Positions 25,605-34,605 of a DNA stretch of 58,042 nucleotides are shown in pieces. The stretch is from CAVQRC01 sp963715045. GTDB lineage: Bacteria; Planctomycetota; Planctomycetia; Pirellulales; Lacipirellulaceae. Within the stretch, counting starts at the first letter, position 1. Every line of letters begins with the position of its first letter. The notes below the pieces were generated by a model that saw only the letters and a list, made by a program, of their open reading frames with translations, made no database searches and was not told the origin of the DNA. Where the stretch lies: NCBI GenBank assembly GCA_963715045.1, contig CAVQRC010000037.1, positions 1 through 58,042 of the forward strand, in the 5' to 3' direction. Made by a program: the position numbers and the translations under genes.

Positions 25605-27368
25605 TTAAGCGGCTGCTCCGCGACCTTCCGCCACCATCCCTGCACCCTCCAGGTCGAACAATCCAAAGACCTCGCTCTTGGAAAGGCCCTTCGAAGACCC
25701 CAATCCGCACTCGGCGAAGATTTCCGCAAACAGTTCCCGCTTACTTTGCAGAATCGCGTCGATTCGTTCTTCGATGGTGCCGACTGTCAAAAACCGCGTC
25801 ACGGTAACCGGTCCCGCCGCCCCGATGCGGTGGGCTCGAGCAATCGCCTGATCTTCGACCGCCGGGTTCCACCACCGATCGAACAGAAAGACGAAGCCGG
25901 CAAATTGCAGATTCAGTCCGACCCCTCCTGCCCCGTAGCTCATCAGCACCACGTGACGGTCCGGATTATCGCGGAATTCGCTGAGAATGCCGTCCCGCTG
26001 GCGAGCCGGAGTCCTGCCGTGGTACAGCAATGGTCCGAATCGCGAGAGCCGCCCCGCCAGATGCTCGAGAGTCGCCACCCACTGGCTGAACACGATCGCC
26101 TTGCGGCCACTGGCTACGCATTCCTCGAGATCCGCTTCGAGCCGCTCCAACTTGCGACTGGCGCCCGTGACCGGGTCGAAATTGCAGATCTGTTTGAGCC
26201 GGATGATCAGTTCGAATACGTGTTGCACAGTGAGCAGATCACCCATCGCGTTCAGACGCACCACGCCTGCGTCCTCGGCCATTTGGTAAGACTCGAACTG
26301 CTCGGGCGTCAGATCGACCTCCGCATCGCGGATTAGTTTCGGTGGCAGGTCTTCCAGCACGCGATCTTTAGTCCGTCGCAAGATGTAGTCATCCACGGCC
26401 TTGCCGAGACGGCTGGTTTTCATCCCGGGAGTCAGCAATCCCGGACAAACGAACTCGAACAGACCGAGCAGGTCATCGGGGGAGTTTTCTACGGGCGTGC
26501 CGGTCAGCGCCCAACTCCGGCGACGACGCAGTCCACATACGGTCTTGCTGGTCGCGCCGCACTTGTTCTTGATCCGCTGGGCCTCGTCGAGCACGACCAG
26601 ATCGAAGTCAACGCCTGCCTGGGTTACCTGCTCCTGATCGCGTACCAGAAGCTCATAATTGGCGATCAGGACGCCCGGGCTGTCCCGCTGCCAATGCCAG
26701 TGTCGCTGGGGAGGGGAGCCGTCATTGACGACAACCGGCACCTCCGGGGCCCACAGGGCGAGCTCCCGTTGCCAACCGATGACCAGTGGTTTCGGGCAGA
26801 CGAGCAGGACGCGGCGAACTTCGCCGACTTTCATCAACAGGCGAATCGCCGTGATCGTCTGCATTGTCTTGCCCAGTCCCATCTCATCGGCGAGTACCGC
26901 ATGATGCCGGGCGAACAGAAAGGCGATTCCGTCGAACTGGTAGCGAAAGGGGGGGCGGGCGAAACGCAGGCACTCGAGTTGCAGCAACGACTCGAGTGGA
27001 GGTTGCAAGACGTATGCCAGCCGATCTTCAAGCTTGATGACGTCGGCGGGGGGAATCACTCGGGTCGGACGGTGCGCTGCCGGCAAGTTGCCGGAACGAT
27101 CTGCGGGAGGCACTTGCTCCGACTCGGCGGGGAACGGAATCGTCATGCCATGCGGCGGATCCGCCTGGCAGACGGGGTCTCCTGTCATGAGCGTGACCGA
27201 TCGCGAGGCGACGGAGAGTGGTTCGATCAGAATCGAGAGGATTTCGGGTGGAGCGGTTGTCAGCGACCGCGGCCAGGAGTTCGGAGGCCAGGCCGCCGAC
27301 CCCAAGGCGGGGGAAGTCACCGTCCACGAACTGATCCACGAAATATCGTCCTTGGAGTCTGAAACCAT
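25605..27368 (-). CDS. SNF2-family helicase/ATPase (compensating frame breaks at the N-terminus)
   Basis: A superfamily II DNA translocase of about 587 residues. Motif I is ADEMGLGKTMQT (about residue 160), motif II VLDEAQRIKN (DEAQ, about 260), motif III ALTGTPVEN, motif V SYGAGGVGLNLQ and motif VI QAIARAHRIG (about 510). From ATG 27368 the natural N-terminus reads MVSDSKDDI, then shifts near 27342 into FVDQFVDGDFPRLGVGGLAS, and shifts back near 27254 into APPEILSILIEPL. Two opposite single-base indels thus bracket 29 codons. It sits 19 bp after the gene at 27388-28127, so the two form an operon. The likely role is chromatin or DNA remodelling, or transcription recycling. Confidence 0.88.
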   Translation of the reverse strand: MVSDSKDDISWISSWTVTSPALGSAAWPPNSWPRSLTTAPPEILSILIEPLSVASRSVTLMTGDPVCQADPPHGMTIPFPAESEQVPPADRSGNLPAAHRPTRVIPPADVIKLEDRLAYVLQPPLESLLQLECLRFARPPFRYQFDGIAFLFARHHAVLADEMGLGKTMQTITAIRLLMKVGEVRRVLLVCPKPLVIGWQRELALWAPEVPVVVNDGSPPQRHWHWQRDSPGVLIANYELLVRDQEQVTQAGVDFDLVVLDEAQRIKNKCGATSKTVCGLRRRRSWALTGTPVENSPDDLLGLFEFVCPGLLTPGMKTSRLGKAVDDYILRRTKDRVLEDLPPKLIRDAEVDLTPEQFESYQMAEDAGVVRLNAMGDLLTVQHVFELIIRLKQICNFDPVTGASRKLERLEADLEECVASGRKAIVFSQWVATLEHLAGRLSRFGPLLYHGRTPARQRDGILSEFRDNPDRHVVLMSYGAGGVGLNLQFAGFVFLFDRWWNPAVEDQAIARAHRIGAAGPVTVTRFLTVGTIEERIDAILQSKRELFAEIFAECGLGSSKGLSKSEVFGLFDLEGAGMVAEGRGAAA

Positions 27369-27387
27369 GATCGCACTCTGCTGCGGT

Positions 27388-28127
27388 TCAAGCGGCCGAC
27401 ATCTTGCGAGCTTCTTCGATCGCCATCCGAATTCGCTGAAACGGCTCGAGCAGATCGATCGCCGCGGACGACGCCCGCAGCATGCTCAGCACGGCGTCCG
27501 CCCCGTGGTGAGTCGTTCGCGTGCCGAATGCCAAGTGATAGCAACGGCCGTCCAGCCCGGCGATCCAGTGGAAGTCTTCGTCATTTTCCCGGATCGCGAC
27601 ATGTCGAGGACCGAGGTCGAAGAGGAGCTTGCGGCGGGAACGCCGGCCAACTCGCCACGTCCGACAGAGAATTCCTGACACGACGGCGCAACCTGAAATT
27701 CGACACGCTCGGCGTCGTCACGGTCACCGACGGAGCCAATGCGGACGACCGGAATCTGGGTGAAACTCTCGGCAACCAGCATTTCGGGAGTGTCGACCAG
27801 CACGACGGCCGCCTGGCGACTGGCTTGCCGCAGAAGTTGCTGGCTGATCAACTCGCCACACAGGTAAGGACGCAACGACGCCCCATACAGGATTTCCTGG
27901 GCACGATTCGCCACCAGGGGCGTTGTGCAATGGAATTCCACGGGTCGACCCGTCGGCGTCACGATCAGGTAACCGCCGAACAGGCCGTCTGACTTGTGCT
28001 CCACGATCGACAAATAGCCGACCGCGGTATTCGCTACATCGGTTTGGGCCAATCGGGCATCCTTGCTGGCGATGGCGTTCAGGAAACGACCGTGATGGGA
28101 TCGGCCGAGCACGTTGCTGCGGGTCAT
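27388..28127 (-). CDS. Uncharacterised protein paired with the SNF2 helicase (one frame break)
   Basis: The start MTRSNVLGRSHHGRFLNAIA leads to a body with VGYLSIVEHKSDGLFGGYLI, VEFHCTTPLVANRAQEILYG and RQAAVVLVDTPEMLVAESF. After a missing base near 27645 it continues as RRSRRKLLFDLGPRHVAIRE, then FHWIAGLDGRCYHLAFGTRT and a C-terminal helix AIDLLEPFQRIRMAIEEARK. Corrected length is about 246 residues. It is soluble with no signal peptide. I do not recognise a named domain. Tight spacing to the helicase gene suggests a shared function. Confidence 0.72.
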
Positions 28128-28415
28128 CCATCTGTCCGGAAATCGGGATTCGGCCGGGAGGACTTTAGCAGACTGTGCAAAAGTCGGGCTTGGCTCTCAT
28201 TTCACGGGGTTTTTCGAGCCGAATGTGGAATTTGAATCAAGTTTGCTTTAGAATCAGCCTTGGTAGTCATGGCTAACGGGTCAAGTTTGCCCACCTCACC
28301 AGCCCTGAGGCGGGGACAAAAGGCCGAGGTCCCCTACTCAACTCTCACACTACTACAAGCTCCACTCCCAACGCTCACCTTCCCAAGACGCCTTTCACTC
28401 CCCAAGCGCGAACCT
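28128..28415. other. Divergent intergenic region
   Basis: 288 bp, with AT-rich sequence at 28225-28258 including TAGAAT at 28249-28254, a candidate -10 box for the plus-strand gene at 28416. No ORF-like content was seen. Confidence 0.35.
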
Positions 28416-28874
28416 ATGTCTCAAAACAACAGTTCGGTACCACCGTTGTTTTCCCAGGTCGATGTCTCGCCCAACTCTTCGACGGGTTCGATGGGGGTTC
28501 AGGACGAAAGCCTGGAACTTCTGCGGGAAGTTCTGGCGGCTCAGGATCGCACCAATGAGTTGCTCCAAGAACTCCTGAGCGTTGCTACCGCACCTCGCCA
28601 ACAGAAGACGACGGAGCTCAAGAGCTGGAAAGACGCCAATCCCACGCTTGCCAGGAGTTGCCATCGGGCAGCCGAAGCGCTCAGCCGTGTTCAGGTGGAA
28701 TATCTCGATCGCATTACCAGCGAAATCAACGACAGCGCCGAGGACATGGTAGACGGCGAATTCGTGTTGAATGAATTCGTCGATCGCTTCGGACCACGAC
28801 TGGCTCATCTCAATGGGGTCATCCAGGTGCTGGCCCAGCTTTCCGCCGGTTCCCATCACGCCGGAGGCGAATAA
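28416..28874 (+). CDS. Conserved hypothetical helical protein
   Basis: The product is 152 residues. After a low-complexity N-terminus (MSQNNSSVPPLFSQVDVSPN) it has a predicted coiled coil (ESLELLREVLAAQDRTNELL then QELLS) and a conserved helical block (ELKSWKDANPTLARSCHRAA, EALSRVQVEYLDRITSEIND, FVLNEFVDRFGPRLAHLNGV). ATG 28416 is preferred over an earlier start at 28260 because the upstream residues are compositionally odd. It lies upstream of the STAS gene, separated by a family A repeat; whether they share a transcript is unclear. The function is unknown. Confidence 0.75.
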   Translation: MSQNNSSVPPLFSQVDVSPNSSTGSMGVQDESLELLREVLAAQDRTNELLQELLSVATAPRQQKTTELKSWKDANPTLARSCHRAAEALSRVQVEYLDRITSEINDSAEDMVDGEFVLNEFVDRFGPRLAHLNGVIQVLAQLSAGSHHAGGE

Positions 28875-28879
28875 GTACC

Positions 28880-28956
28880 ACCTATCCCAAAATCTGAGTG
28901 AACGCGTCCCACGGCCGGGGAGTTCGATTGCTGTAGCCATTTTTTGGGATCAGCTC
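28880..28956 (-). repeat. Dispersed palindromic repeat, family A copy 3 (reverse)
   Basis: 77 bp. In the reverse complement it starts GAGCTGATCCCAAAAAATGG and ends GATTTTGGGATAGGT, with CCCCGGCCGTGGGACGCGTT in the middle. It lies 5 bp after a stop codon and in front of the STAS gene. Confidence 0.8.
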
Positions 28957-29074
28957 TAAGTAACCGCACGTACGCGGCCGCCGCCGGCGTGCAGCGACCC
29001 GGGATCGGGGTCCATCAGCCGTCTTCCTCCGAAGAACGCCTTAAGTCAACAGCGGAAGCTGCAGAAGGTTCTCT

Positions 29075-29434
29075 ATGCCGGTCAAATCCAGATCAGCCGA
29101 CGGTATTCTCACGATCTACATCACCGACACGCGACTCCTCGAAGAAGGGCAAATCACCAAGGTCGCGGAAGAAGTCATGGACCTCATCAACAAGACGAAC
29201 GAAGAGAATATCGTGTTGGACTTTCAACGGGTGGAGTTCATGTCTTCGTCGATGCTGGGAAGGTTGGTCCAGATTCACAAGAAGTGCAAGGAGTTCAAGA
29301 CCAACTTGAGATTGTCGTCGATACAATCCGAGATTCAGAAGGTCTTCAAGATCACCAAACTCGACAAGCTGTTCGACATTCAGAAAGACGAAGAAGCGGC
29401 CCGCGCGTCTTTCAGCAAGCGAAAGTGGTTCTAG
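29075..29434 (+). CDS. STAS-domain anti-sigma-factor antagonist-like protein
   Basis: The product is 119 residues and spans a single STAS domain: DGILTIYITDTRLLEEGQI, then NIVLDFQRVEFMSSSMLGRL. The SSSML segment is the usual phosphorylation-site region, with Ser in place for regulation by a serine kinase. A helix LVQIHKKCKEFKTNLRLSS follows. In the SpoIIAA/RsbV family such proteins bind anti-sigma kinases and release a sigma factor; no partner kinase or sigma factor is in the window. It is soluble and cytoplasmic. The context (conserved helical protein upstream) does not identify the pathway. Confidence 0.88.
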   Translation: MPVKSRSADGILTIYITDTRLLEEGQITKVAEEVMDLINKTNEENIVLDFQRVEFMSSSMLGRLVQIHKKCKEFKTNLRLSSIQSEIQKVFKITKLDKLFDIQKDEEAARASFSKRKWF

Positions 29435-29644
29435 AAGCCGCTGCAAAGCGTGTTTTACCACTCTGTTTCCGGGCCTTGGGAGGTCTGAAACCGGTTTTCG
29501 AAGGGCGCTCTGGTTCCGCGGCTTGCGGTTCTCGTTGGCCGGTCGTTGCCACGCTGGGATGCGGCGGTAGAATCCCGAGAGTCTGACGTCCTCCGGAGGC
29601 CCGCAGCCATCCATCCCGTTTCGCTGGGCACATGCGTTCACAAG

Positions 29645-30769
29645 GTGTTGAAATTGACCGAACCCGCTTCCCCAGAGCAGATCCGTGCCGCTCGGGCGGC
29701 ACTCGACGAACACACTCTCGAAATCGTGGCGTGGCACTTCGATGATCGAACTGGGTGTCCCTTCTGGCTCGAAAAGAAGCGCGAGCTGAAGTTCGACCCG
29801 CTCACCGAAGTCCGCTGCTACGAAGACCTGAAGAAGTTCCCACCCTTCGAAGACGAGTGGCTGCGAGGAGGACCAGTCCGCCGCTGGGTGCCCCAGGGAC
29901 TCGCCGATCGGCCCGTCTACGTCTTCGAAACCGGGGGCACCACGGGCGTCCCGAAGAGTCGCATTGCCGTCGACGACTTCCGCACCGACTACGAGTTGTT
30001 CAGCGATACACTCCCCGAAAAGTATTTCCCGCGAGGGGCTAACTGGCTGATGCTCGGCCCTTCCGGCCCGCGCCGCCTGCGACTCGCGGTCGAACACCTG
30101 GCCCAGTACCGCGGCGGAATCTGTTTCGCGATCGACCTCGATCCACGATGGGTCATCAAGCTCATCAAGAAAGGATGGATGGAACATCTCGAGGCTTACA
30201 AACAGCATTGCATCGAGCAGGCGATGACTGTCCTCAGCGCGGGGCACGACATCAAGTGCATGTTCGGCACGCCGAAGTTGATCGAGGCCCTCTGCGTGAT
30301 GCTCGAGGATCGCGGGTCGAGCCTCGCCGAGTCGGGTATCACCGGAGTGTTTTCCGGAGGTACCGAATTCACGCCGCAGTGGACGCGATTCTGCGTCGAA
30401 GAACTTTTCGGTGGACCCCCGGAAGTCAGTGGGATCTACATGACGCCGACTTACGGCAACACCTTGATGGGACTCGCCTGCAGCAAACCGGTGACCGCCG
30501 AGGACGGATACAAGATCAGTTACTACGCACCACAGCCTCGAGCCGTCGTGGAAGTGGTTGACTTTGACGAACCAGACACCCTGGTCGACTACGGAGCCAC
30601 CGGGCGGGCGCGGCTCACGACGCTGACGAAGGAGTTCTTCGTACCCGGCTTTCTCGAGCGAGACGAGGGAGAACGCGAGTCGCCATACGCCGCGTATCCG
30701 TGGGATGGCGTCAGCGGCGTTCGCCCCTACCGCGAACTCGCCGAGGCGACAACCGTTGGCGTCTACTGA
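29645..30769 (+). CDS. Acyl/aryl-CoA ligase-like adenylate-forming enzyme
   Basis: About 375 residues of the AMP-forming (PaaK/LuxE-like) superfamily. The P-loop is FETGGTTGVPKSRI (about residues 93-106). GVFSGGTEFTPQW and SGIYMTPTYGNTLMGLACSK follow, and GATGRARLTTLTKEFFVPGF corresponds to the adenylate-binding A8 region. The likely reaction is activation of a carboxylate as acyl-AMP, then transfer to CoA or a protein. The natural start is uncertain. Conservation begins at KVLKLTEPASPEQIRAARAA, so GTG 29645 or nearby TTG codons fit better than ATG 29546. It is first of a tight operon with an Fe-alcohol dehydrogenase (2-bp gap), suggesting an acid-aldehyde-alcohol interconversion module. Confidence 0.78.
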   Translation: MLKLTEPASPEQIRAARAALDEHTLEIVAWHFDDRTGCPFWLEKKRELKFDPLTEVRCYEDLKKFPPFEDEWLRGGPVRRWVPQGLADRPVYVFETGGTTGVPKSRIAVDDFRTDYELFSDTLPEKYFPRGANWLMLGPSGPRRLRLAVEHLAQYRGGICFAIDLDPRWVIKLIKKGWMEHLEAYKQHCIEQAMTVLSAGHDIKCMFGTPKLIEALCVMLEDRGSSLAESGITGVFSGGTEFTPQWTRFCVEELFGGPPEVSGIYMTPTYGNTLMGLACSKPVTAEDGYKISYYAPQPRAVVEVVDFDEPDTLVDYGATGRARLTTLTKEFFVPGFLERDEGERESPYAAYPWDGVSGVRPYRELAEATTVGVY

Positions 30770-30771
30770 GC

Positions 30772-31954
30772 ATGGCCCTTGGTCCGATGATGCGGCCCTC
30801 CGAAAACGCGGCGACTCGCCTGGAACACGGCCCGGGCGCCATCCAGTCCCTGGGGGACCATGCTCGAGCACTCGGGGGTCGTGTGCTGCTGGTTACCGAT
30901 CCAGGCATCGTCTCGGCGGGACACGCCCAACGCGGGCAAGAGTTCCTGGAACAGTCCGGTCTCGCGGTCACGCGATTCGAAGGAGTCGCTGAGAATCCGA
31001 CCACCGAACATGTCGATCGTGGTCTCGAAATGGCCCGCGAAGTCGCGCCCGAGTTGATTGTCGCGATCGGCGGCGGCAGCAGCATGGACTGTGCCAAGGG
31101 CATCAATTTTCTCTACAGTTGCGGCGGACGGATTCAGGACTACTGGGGGATTGGCAAGGCCACCGGGCCGCTACTTCCCATGATCGCGGTTCCGACGACG
31201 GCCGGCACCGGGAGCGAAGCCCAGTCGTTCGCCCTGATTTCCGATCCGCAATCACACGTCAAGATGGCTTGCGGCGACAAGCGGGCCGCGTTTCGCATTG
31301 CGATTCTGGACCCAGAATTGACGCTGACGCAGCCCTCACGGGTGACGGCACTGACTGGGATCGATGCGATTTCACATGCCCTCGAAAGCTACGTGACAAC
31401 GCGGCGAACCCCGGAATCGAGGGACTTCAGCTTTCGCGCCTGGCAACATCTCGCGGGCAGCTTCCTCCGCGTCCTGGACCGACCCGACGACCTTGCTGCC
31501 CGGACGGCAATGCAAATGGGCGCTTGCCTGGCCGGATTCGCCATCGAGAATTCGATGCTGGGAGCGGCCCATGCACTTGCCAATCCGCTTACGGCACAGT
31601 TCTGCGGTGGTGCACGGCCAGGCAGTCGGAATGATGCTGCCCCACGTCATCCGCTACAACGCGAGCGACCCCGTCGTCGAGGCCTGGTACGCCGAATTGC
31701 TTGCTGTCAGCGGGTACCAATCCGCAAATGATGGTCCGACCGTCTCTTCTCCAGCGGCGGGCGACGCGCTGGCCCGACTCATCACCCGGTTGCTCGAGGC
31801 CGCGGGCCTGGCGACACGTCTGCGGGACTGCGATATCTCACCGGACTCCCTGAGGGGCCTCGCGGAAAACGCCGCCCGGCAATGGACCGCGGGTTTCAAC
31901 CCTCGCCCTGTCGAAGAACTCCAACTGCACGAAATCTACCAGGAGGCCTGGTGA
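30772..31954 (+). CDS. Iron-containing alcohol dehydrogenase (one frame break)
   Basis: About 394 residues of the type III Fe-ADH family. The N-terminal Rossmann-like part has the NAD motif IGGGSSMDCAKG (about residue 98) and VPTTAGTGSEAQSFALI. The metal-binding part has GIDAISHALESYV (about 200) and AHALANPL. The last His ligand, in VVHGQAVGMMLPHVIRYNA, lies after a single extra base near 31612. The C-terminus QLHEIYQEAW ends at 31954. It oxidises alcohols or reduces aldehydes with NAD(P). It starts 2 bp after the ligase and overlaps the next gene by one base, so translation is coupled. Confidence 0.87.
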
Positions 31955-33252
31955 TGCAATTATCCACCGCGATCCGCTCGCTCGCCGTCGCTGGAGTAAC
32001 GTGCCGCTGGTGGCGACCGACCCCGTCGAAGCACCTGATCCGGCATCTCGATGAACGTATTCCACGGCCGCGGAATTCGGTCTCTGAAGCCAGATTCGGG
32101 ATCGGTAGTTGGCTGCGCTGCCTGCTGGCCATCGTCGCGATCCTGACGCCGCCGCCCTGTACCAGGTCGGATGCCGCCTGGGCGGGTGGTGAGCAGCAGC
32201 CGGCCCCGCAGTGGCCCTTTGCCCGCGGTAACGCAGCCGGGACGGGGGTCGCCAACTCGAACCTGCCCGCTCAACTTGAGCTGTTGTGGAAACGGGAACT
32301 CGGCTCGGCCCTCGAAGCTACCGCCATTATCGCGGAGAATACGATCTTCATCGGCGACGTCGACGGTGGCTTGCACGCCGTGAAGCTCGAGGACGGAACG
32401 CCGCGCTGGAACCAGAAATTCGCGAGCGGATTCCTCGCCGCAGGCGTGTACGCCGACGGCAAGTTTATCGTCGGTGATTACGACGGCGTCATGCGTTGCC
32501 TGGCCACGGCCGATGGCAAATTGCTGTGGAAGTTCGAGGCCCCGGCCGAATTGAATTCCGCTCCGATCGTGCGGAACGGCAAATTGCTGACGACCTGTGA
32601 AGACGGCACGATGTATTGCCTCGATATCGAGTCGGGGAAGCAGATCTGGGCGTTCGAAACGGGAGCGCCCCTTCGCGGTTCTCCAACCGTCGCCGACGCC
32701 CGCGCCGTACTGGTCGGTTGCGACGCGTTGCTGCATGTCGTGAATGTCGACACCGGAGTCCAGGAAGCCGAAGCGGCGGCTGAAGACCAGACCGGCGCAA
32801 CACCGGCGTTTTTCGGCGGACACGTCTATTTCGGTACCGGTGGGGGAGTTCTGCGTTGCTTTCAACTCGCCCCACCCGAGCAGAAATGGGCCTTTCGCGA
32901 CCCCCGCCGCGGCCAGCCGATTCGCGGTTCGGCGGCCGTCGATGAGAATTGGGTGATTTATGGCAGCGAAGGCAAGCAGGTCTACGGTATCAACCGCGGT
33001 ACGGGAGCGTTAGGATGGCAACTCACGCTGCGGAGCGGACTTGACGCATCCCCCGTGATCGTCGGCGATCGGGTGCTGTTGGCCACATCGCGAGGCCGTC
33101 TGTTGACTGTCAATAAAGCCGACGGCAGGAAACAGTGGCAGTACGACGCGGGTGGTGGCTTCATCGCGTCGCCCGCGGTCGCGGACAAACGCCTCGTGAT
33201 TGGTAACGAAGACGGAACCCTTTACTGTTTCGGCGGTTCTCCAACCCAATAG
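31954..33252 (+). CDS. Exported PQQ-like beta-propeller repeat protein
   Basis: ATG 31954 follows AGGAGG and overlaps the upstream stop. The 432-residue product has a hydrophobic export segment at about residues 53-75 (WLRCLLAIVAILTPPPC), followed by a run of seven or eight PQQ/WD-type blades (GDVDGGLHAVKLEDGTPRW, GDYDGVMRCLATADGKLLWK, CEDGTMYCLDIESGKQIW, NEDGTLYCFGG). These form a beta-propeller that usually assembles or binds proteins in the periplasm rather than binding PQQ. Residues about 27-51 are encoded by a copy of the family A dispersed repeat, so the export region is disrupted or displaced by the repeat. Confidence 0.85.
   Translation: MQLSTAIRSLAVAGVTCRWWRPTPSKHLIRHLDERIPRPRNSVSEARFGIGSWLRCLLAIVAILTPPPCTRSDAAWAGGEQQPAPQWPFARGNAAGTGVANSNLPAQLELLWKRELGSALEATAIIAENTIFIGDVDGGLHAVKLEDGTPRWNQKFASGFLAAGVYADGKFIVGDYDGVMRCLATADGKLLWKFEAPAELNSAPIVRNGKLLTTCEDGTMYCLDIESGKQIWAFETGAPLRGSPTVADARAVLVGCDALLHVVNVDTGVQEAEAAAEDQTGATPAFFGGHVYFGTGGGVLRCFQLAPPEQKWAFRDPRRGQPIRGSAAVDENWVIYGSEGKQVYGINRGTGALGWQLTLRSGLDASPVIVGDRVLLATSRGRLLTVNKADGRKQWQYDAGGGFIASPAVADKRLVIGNEDGTLYCFGGSPTQ
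32033..32107 (-). repeat. Family A repeat copy inside a coding sequence
   Basis: 75 bp, diverged, in the same orientation as the 28880 copy (ACCTGATCCGG... ATGAACGTATTCCACGGCC ... GATTCGGGATCGGT). It is in frame within the beta-propeller gene and encodes about 25 residues (HLIRHLDERIPRPRNSVSEA...). Confidence 0.65.
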
Positions 33253-33256
33253 CCCG

Positions 33257-34570
33257 ATGCCTCGCGAGAAGACGAAAACGGAAGTTGGCAGCTACTTTAT
33301 CTCCAACTATCCCCCGTTCTCCCAGTGGACAGCCGACGAGTTGCCGCGAATCGAGGAGGCCATGCATGCGCCGCCCGGCGGGGCCCCGTTGGGAATCTAC
33401 CTGCACATTCCCTTCTGTCGCAAACGGTGCAAGTTCTGCTACTTCAAAGTATTTACCGATCGCAACGCCGAGGAAATCGATCGATACATGGCCGGACTGG
33501 CCCACGAGGTCGAGCTGGTCAGCCGCCTGCCTTTCTTCGGCGGAAGGCCGTTCCGCTTCGTGTACTTCGGCGGAGGAACCCCATCGTTTCTCTCCAGCCG
33601 CCAACTCAATCGGCTCGTCGACAATCTTCACCGGAGTATCGGCTGGGAACAGGCCGAGGAGGTGACCTTCGAATGCGAGCCGGGCACGCTCAGCGAAGCC
33701 AAGATCAAGACTCTCCAGGCGATCGGTGTGACGCGGCTGAGCCTGGGTGTGGAACACTTCGACGACGCGATCCTTCGCGGCAATGGGCGGGCTCACGAGT
33801 CGGCAGAAATCCACCGGGCCTGGGAATGGATTCAGGCTGCCGGCTTCCCGAACACCAATATCGATCTGATCGCCGGCATGGTCGGCGATACGGACGCCAC
33901 ATGGACCGCGTGCGTCCGCCAGGCGATCGCGATGCAGCCGGACAGCGTGACGATCTACCAGATGGAACTGCCTTTCAACACCGTCTACTCCAAGGACATT
34001 CTCGACGGCCACATTGAAACGCCTGTTGCCGACTGGCCGACCAAGCGGCGGTGGGTCGACGAGGCCTTCGCAGCGTTCGAGGACGCCGGTTACAGCGTTT
34101 CCAGCGCGTACACGCTGGTCCGCGATCCGGCCAAGATCAACTTCAGTTACCGCGACAATCTGTGGCAGGGCAGTGACCTGGCGGCGACGGGGATCGCCAG
34201 CTTTGGCCATGTGGGCGGAGTTCACTATCAAAATCAGCCGGAGTGGGAAAATTACCTGGGTAGCGTCGAAGCCGACCACCTGCCGCTGATGCGGGCGATG
34301 GGAATCAGCAAGGAGCAGGCGCTGATTCGAGAGATGATTCTGCAACTCAAGCGAGGCTGGCTCGAGGTGGGCTATTTTTCCCACAAGTTCGGTGTCCAGA
34401 TCATCGACCGCTGGCGTCCCGTATGGGAGTCGTACGTGGACGAGGGCTACGCCACGCTGGAAGAGGGCGACAACGGATTCGTGCGGCTCTCGCGGGAAGG
34501 GCTGCTGCGGGTTGACGCGTTGCTGCCGGCGTTTTTTGAAGCCAGATTTCGCGACGTGCGGTACACCTGA
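33257..34570 (+). CDS. HemN/HemW-like radical SAM protein
   Basis: The product is 437 residues. The radical SAM [4Fe-4S] motif is CRKRCKFCYF (about residues 54-63), here CX3CX2C as in HemN, with YFGGGTPSFLS near residue 103 and GVEHFDDAILRGNGR where the coproporphyrinogen oxidase family has its second SAM region. The C-terminus has the helical HemW-like tail. It may act on coproporphyrinogen III, transfer haem, or act on an unrelated substrate in its operon. It starts 4 bp after the beta-propeller gene and is the last of the four-gene operon. I do not name it hemN because context points away from haem synthesis. Confidence 0.85.
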   Translation: MPREKTKTEVGSYFISNYPPFSQWTADELPRIEEAMHAPPGGAPLGIYLHIPFCRKRCKFCYFKVFTDRNAEEIDRYMAGLAHEVELVSRLPFFGGRPFRFVYFGGGTPSFLSSRQLNRLVDNLHRSIGWEQAEEVTFECEPGTLSEAKIKTLQAIGVTRLSLGVEHFDDAILRGNGRAHESAEIHRAWEWIQAAGFPNTNIDLIAGMVGDTDATWTACVRQAIAMQPDSVTIYQMELPFNTVYSKDILDGHIETPVADWPTKRRWVDEAFAAFEDAGYSVSSAYTLVRDPAKINFSYRDNLWQGSDLAATGIASFGHVGGVHYQNQPEWENYLGSVEADHLPLMRAMGISKEQALIREMILQLKRGWLEVGYFSHKFGVQIIDRWRPVWESYVDEGYATLEEGDNGFVRLSREGLLRVDALLPAFFEARFRDVRYT

Positions 34571-34605
34571 GCGGCAACGCGGAGCGAACCGGGCGGAGCC
34601 GGGAA

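Noticed and set aside
29093..30871. 592-codon open frame on the minus strand
   Set aside because: It spans the STAS and ligase genes in antisense. GC-rich third positions keep the opposite strand open; no motif was found.
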